Positions 61,931 through 64,000 of a DNA stretch of 64,000 nucleotides are shown here, one piece after another. The stretch is from Acridotheres tristis (taxonomy: Eukaryota > Chordata > Aves > Passeriformes > Sturnidae): positions 3,514,501 through 3,578,500 of the forward strand of contig CM072906.1 in assembly GCA_037013685.1 (NCBI GenBank), read 5' to 3'. The notes under the pieces were generated by a model. It was not told where the DNA came from. It did no database searches and worked only from the letters and a program-made list of their open reading frames with translations. Each line of letters begins with the position of its first letter. The stretch's first letter is position 1. The translations under genes and the position numbers were made by a program.

Positions 61931-64000
61931 CAGCCACTGCTATTCTTACAGCTCTTGTGTGCTACAGAGACACAAAAGCAAAATAAGTTCAAGGCCACAG
62001 AGAGCAGACAGAGCAATAAAGCACAAAAATTGTAGAAAGAAGGGAAAATAATCTAGTCAAAACCAGAGTACAGCACTGGGGCATTACTCTCATGGTATAG
62101 TGAATATGGAAGGATAAAACTCTTCAAAAGGCTTCTACAAATCCAGTTGTTCACCTCCTTAGTCTTTGTGTTCCTAGTGGCCTGTAGCTCTGTAGCTGCT
62201 CCTACCTAACTCCCACATAGTTAAGACTTTTTGTATGGTTTGGTTTATAAATGTATTAACTGACTACAGCTCAAGCAGGCACAGAGATGCTCTATCACCT
62301 TCTGAGTTCAGCCAGGTTTATCCTTTCTCTAGCTGGGAAAAGCAGCCAGTAAGAACTGAAAAGCACAAGAAGGATTGGATGCAGACCTATGGGAGGGCCA
62401 ACTAAAGCAATATTTACACAACTGCATATGCAGTGCTTTAAAAGGGAAGATCAGCATGCAATTACAGCATCATGTGGAGGTAAGTGAAGCTCAAATCACC
62501 AGTTTTATGTGTGTTACTCTAGAATGCTACTGAGCAAGCAGCAGTTGTGCTCCATCTGTCACCATGTCCTCTGCTGTCACAGGATCCTTGCTGAAGGGAC
62601 TGCCATGGTCTGCTTCTCTCCATTATGGATGAGGCTGTGACTTTTCTGTGCAGGGAGTTACAGTGTCCCTCTAACCAGTTCACAGTAACTCTTGGTTAAA
62701 GAGCAGCTTGTATGTCAGGATTAATATAAAAGAAGACAAAAATTCTCTTTGTGTCTGCAATTCCTAAGGAACAGGTAACCTTTGCTTTCCAGCCAGCATC
62801 AGAAGCTGAGAGTATGGATTGGCTTGGCAGTGATCAGAGACACCAGATCAGCCTGCAAAGAGCAGCGTGTGGGATGAAGGCAGGCTCAAACCCTTGGTGG
62901 ATTTCTTTTCCCCACTTTCTGTTTGGATTTTCAGAACCATTTCCTCCTAAAAATTTGTGCAACCACGATTTGTGTTTCTCAGTTAAAAGGCTTTTTAAAT
63001 TTTTAAAAGATTTTATTTTATTGCCTTTTTGATGAGTGAAATGAAGTTCCAGCAAATATTAGATTTCACTCCCCCTCATTAATGCTGTAAATTAATTTAG
63101 GACTGATTTAGATGTAGGATTAACAACCTGAGGACTAATCCACATTTTGTTCAGAGGACATAATCAGGATGAACAGTCTTTTGTCTCACACCACTCAATG
63201 ATTTAGCAGAACCACTCCATGGGAACCAAACAATATTTGTGTCTCTGCTGGCAGAGGAACTGTTCAGGGTTAAGGCAGAAGAGTGGGAGACACCTGGCCT
63301 GGGCCCAGCTTTGCTCCAGGCTCCTCCTGCAACCCTGGGCAAGTGCTTTTGCACTCTGCATCATCTCCCCTGATTTTAACATTGAGAAGTCTGATTTAGA
63401 GAAAAGACAAAAGATTAGAAGCAATGTTTGTGGTGGTTTAGGGCATCATCTTGTATTTAACCAGGATTAAGGATATCTGGGCCATGGGCCACCTGCCAGC
63501 ACAGAAACTTGGTAAGCTGGAGTGATAGACTTAATAAGCTTTCAGTTATGTGGCTCTACCCTTATTTACATGAGATGGTGTTTTATTTTCTGAGCACTCT
63601 TTCCCTCTGATAGCACTGTGATTAATACATTATTATCTATATTGCAGGAGCAAAGTCAAGCCCTCAGTTTTCAGATCAGCAAAAAAACCCAAGAGAAAAC
63701 ACTGCTTTTCTTAAAGCAACAATTACCTCCTAGAAAACTTGACACACTCAAGACCAATCCTGCAATATCTCAGTGATGCTGTTTTCAGATGCCCTGTGTG
63801 TTTGCTAAAGAAATAAATAACATATCTTGCAATTAACAAATGAATATCCTGTCGAAGTTAGCTTTTACTTGCTGCCAGTGAATAATGTTCAGAAGGATTT
63901 CATCCACTGAATGGATGGAAGGGGAATGAAGATTAAATACATGCTTTGGCAAATGTCCTTTTCCACCAGAATATTTTCTTGAAAGCACTTTATGTCTAAT

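Larger units (their letters stand above)
1..64000 (-). other. SPNS2: SPNS2 gene, internal part (exons 2-8 and their introns)
   Basis: Seven minus-strand exons spell a continuous major facilitator protein matching vertebrate SPNS2, the plasma-membrane exporter of sphingosine-1-phosphate. The family role is established: endothelial S1P release, lymphocyte egress, and heart-precursor migration in zebrafish. Signature pieces seen here include [10 protein letters not shown] (MFS motif A), [13 protein letters not shown], and the long exon 7 run around [13 protein letters not shown]. These separate SPNS2 from SPNS3, which differs at most of these positions. Both ends of the gene are missing. The residues after ADILM (TM11-TM12 and the tail) should lie before base 1. 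The Gly/Ala-rich N terminus with TM1 should lie past base 64000. The frame is unbroken and all splice sites are canonical, so this looks like a functional gene. Exon numbers follow the human gene as remembered and should be treated as provisional. Confidence 0.96.
40359..64000 (-). other. SPNS2 intron 1 (partial, at least 23.6 kb)
   Basis: This region is 5' of exon 2 on the gene strand. No first exon was found: there is no Gly/Ala-rich open stretch, no TM1 motif such as NYLDRYTVAG, and no CpG-rich block expected of a housekeeping-type promoter. It contains MIR-like pieces near 45305 and 61755, CR1 near 45571 and 46285, a hairpin at 54061, a pyrimidine tract at 56591 and a 20-bp duplication at 58703. 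The stretches 40400-45300, 47010-54060, 54091-56590, 56646-58700 and 58743-61750 hold nothing I can name beyond unrecognised short open frames. Confidence 0.88.

Noticed and set aside
40359..64000. First coding exon or promoter of SPNS2
   Set aside because: No Gly/Ala-rich coding stretch, no TM1 motif ending in GLLQ, and no CpG-dense block were seen. The first exon is presumed to be beyond the window.
1..64000. tRNA, rRNA, microRNA hairpins, CRISPR arrays or bacterial-type operons
   Set aside because: None of the defining structures was seen on either strand, and the exon-intron gene and CR1 content show this is vertebrate nuclear DNA. A covariance-model search would be needed to exclude small RNAs fully.

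Overview
The window looks like a stretch of bird nuclear genome, probably a neoavian or songbird. It holds one identifiable gene: the central part of SPNS2 (spinster homolog 2, a sphingosine-1-phosphate exporter of the major facilitator superfamily), on the minus strand. The evidence for a bird is a set of CR1 retroposon tails in both orientations, including the typical avian 3' ends, two decayed MIR/CORE-SINE-like relics, and no recognisable mammalian Alu, B1 or L1. The species cannot be fixed from the sequence.

Seven coding exons, each with a clean AG acceptor and GT donor, read from high to low coordinate: 40222-40358, 20166-20317, 18271-18337, 15571-15713, 14316-14468, 12522-12711 and 6975-7040. 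Together they give 908 coding bases, about 302 residues. These align without a gap to roughly residues 146-448 of the 549-residue human SPNS2 as I recall it. The reading frame is intact and all exon phases match. Compared with its paralogues, the sequence is clearly SPNS2 and not SPNS3 or SPNS1. The first coding exon (N terminus and TM1) and the C-terminal exons (TM11-TM12) were not found. They should lie beyond 64000 and before 1 respectively.

Layout: 1-6974 is the intron 3' of exon 8. 6975-20317 is a compact block with six exons. 20318-40221 is a 19.9 kb intron. 40222-40358 is exon 2. 40359-64000 is at least 23.6 kb of first intron. About 98.6% of the window is intronic. That DNA carries nine CR1 pieces, two MIR-like pieces, a (TTTA)n microsatellite, polypyrimidine tracts, a perfect 13-bp-arm hairpin and a few short duplications. 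No RNA gene, CRISPR array, endogenous retrovirus, CpG-island promoter or second protein gene could be supported.

I found no convincing new biological system. The points most worth a second look are the homopolymer-loaded splice acceptor of exon 7, two frame-neutral (skippable) exons, a paired GATA-type direct repeat in the 19.9 kb intron, and two unusually long but unrecognised open frames that are best explained by local stop-poor composition.
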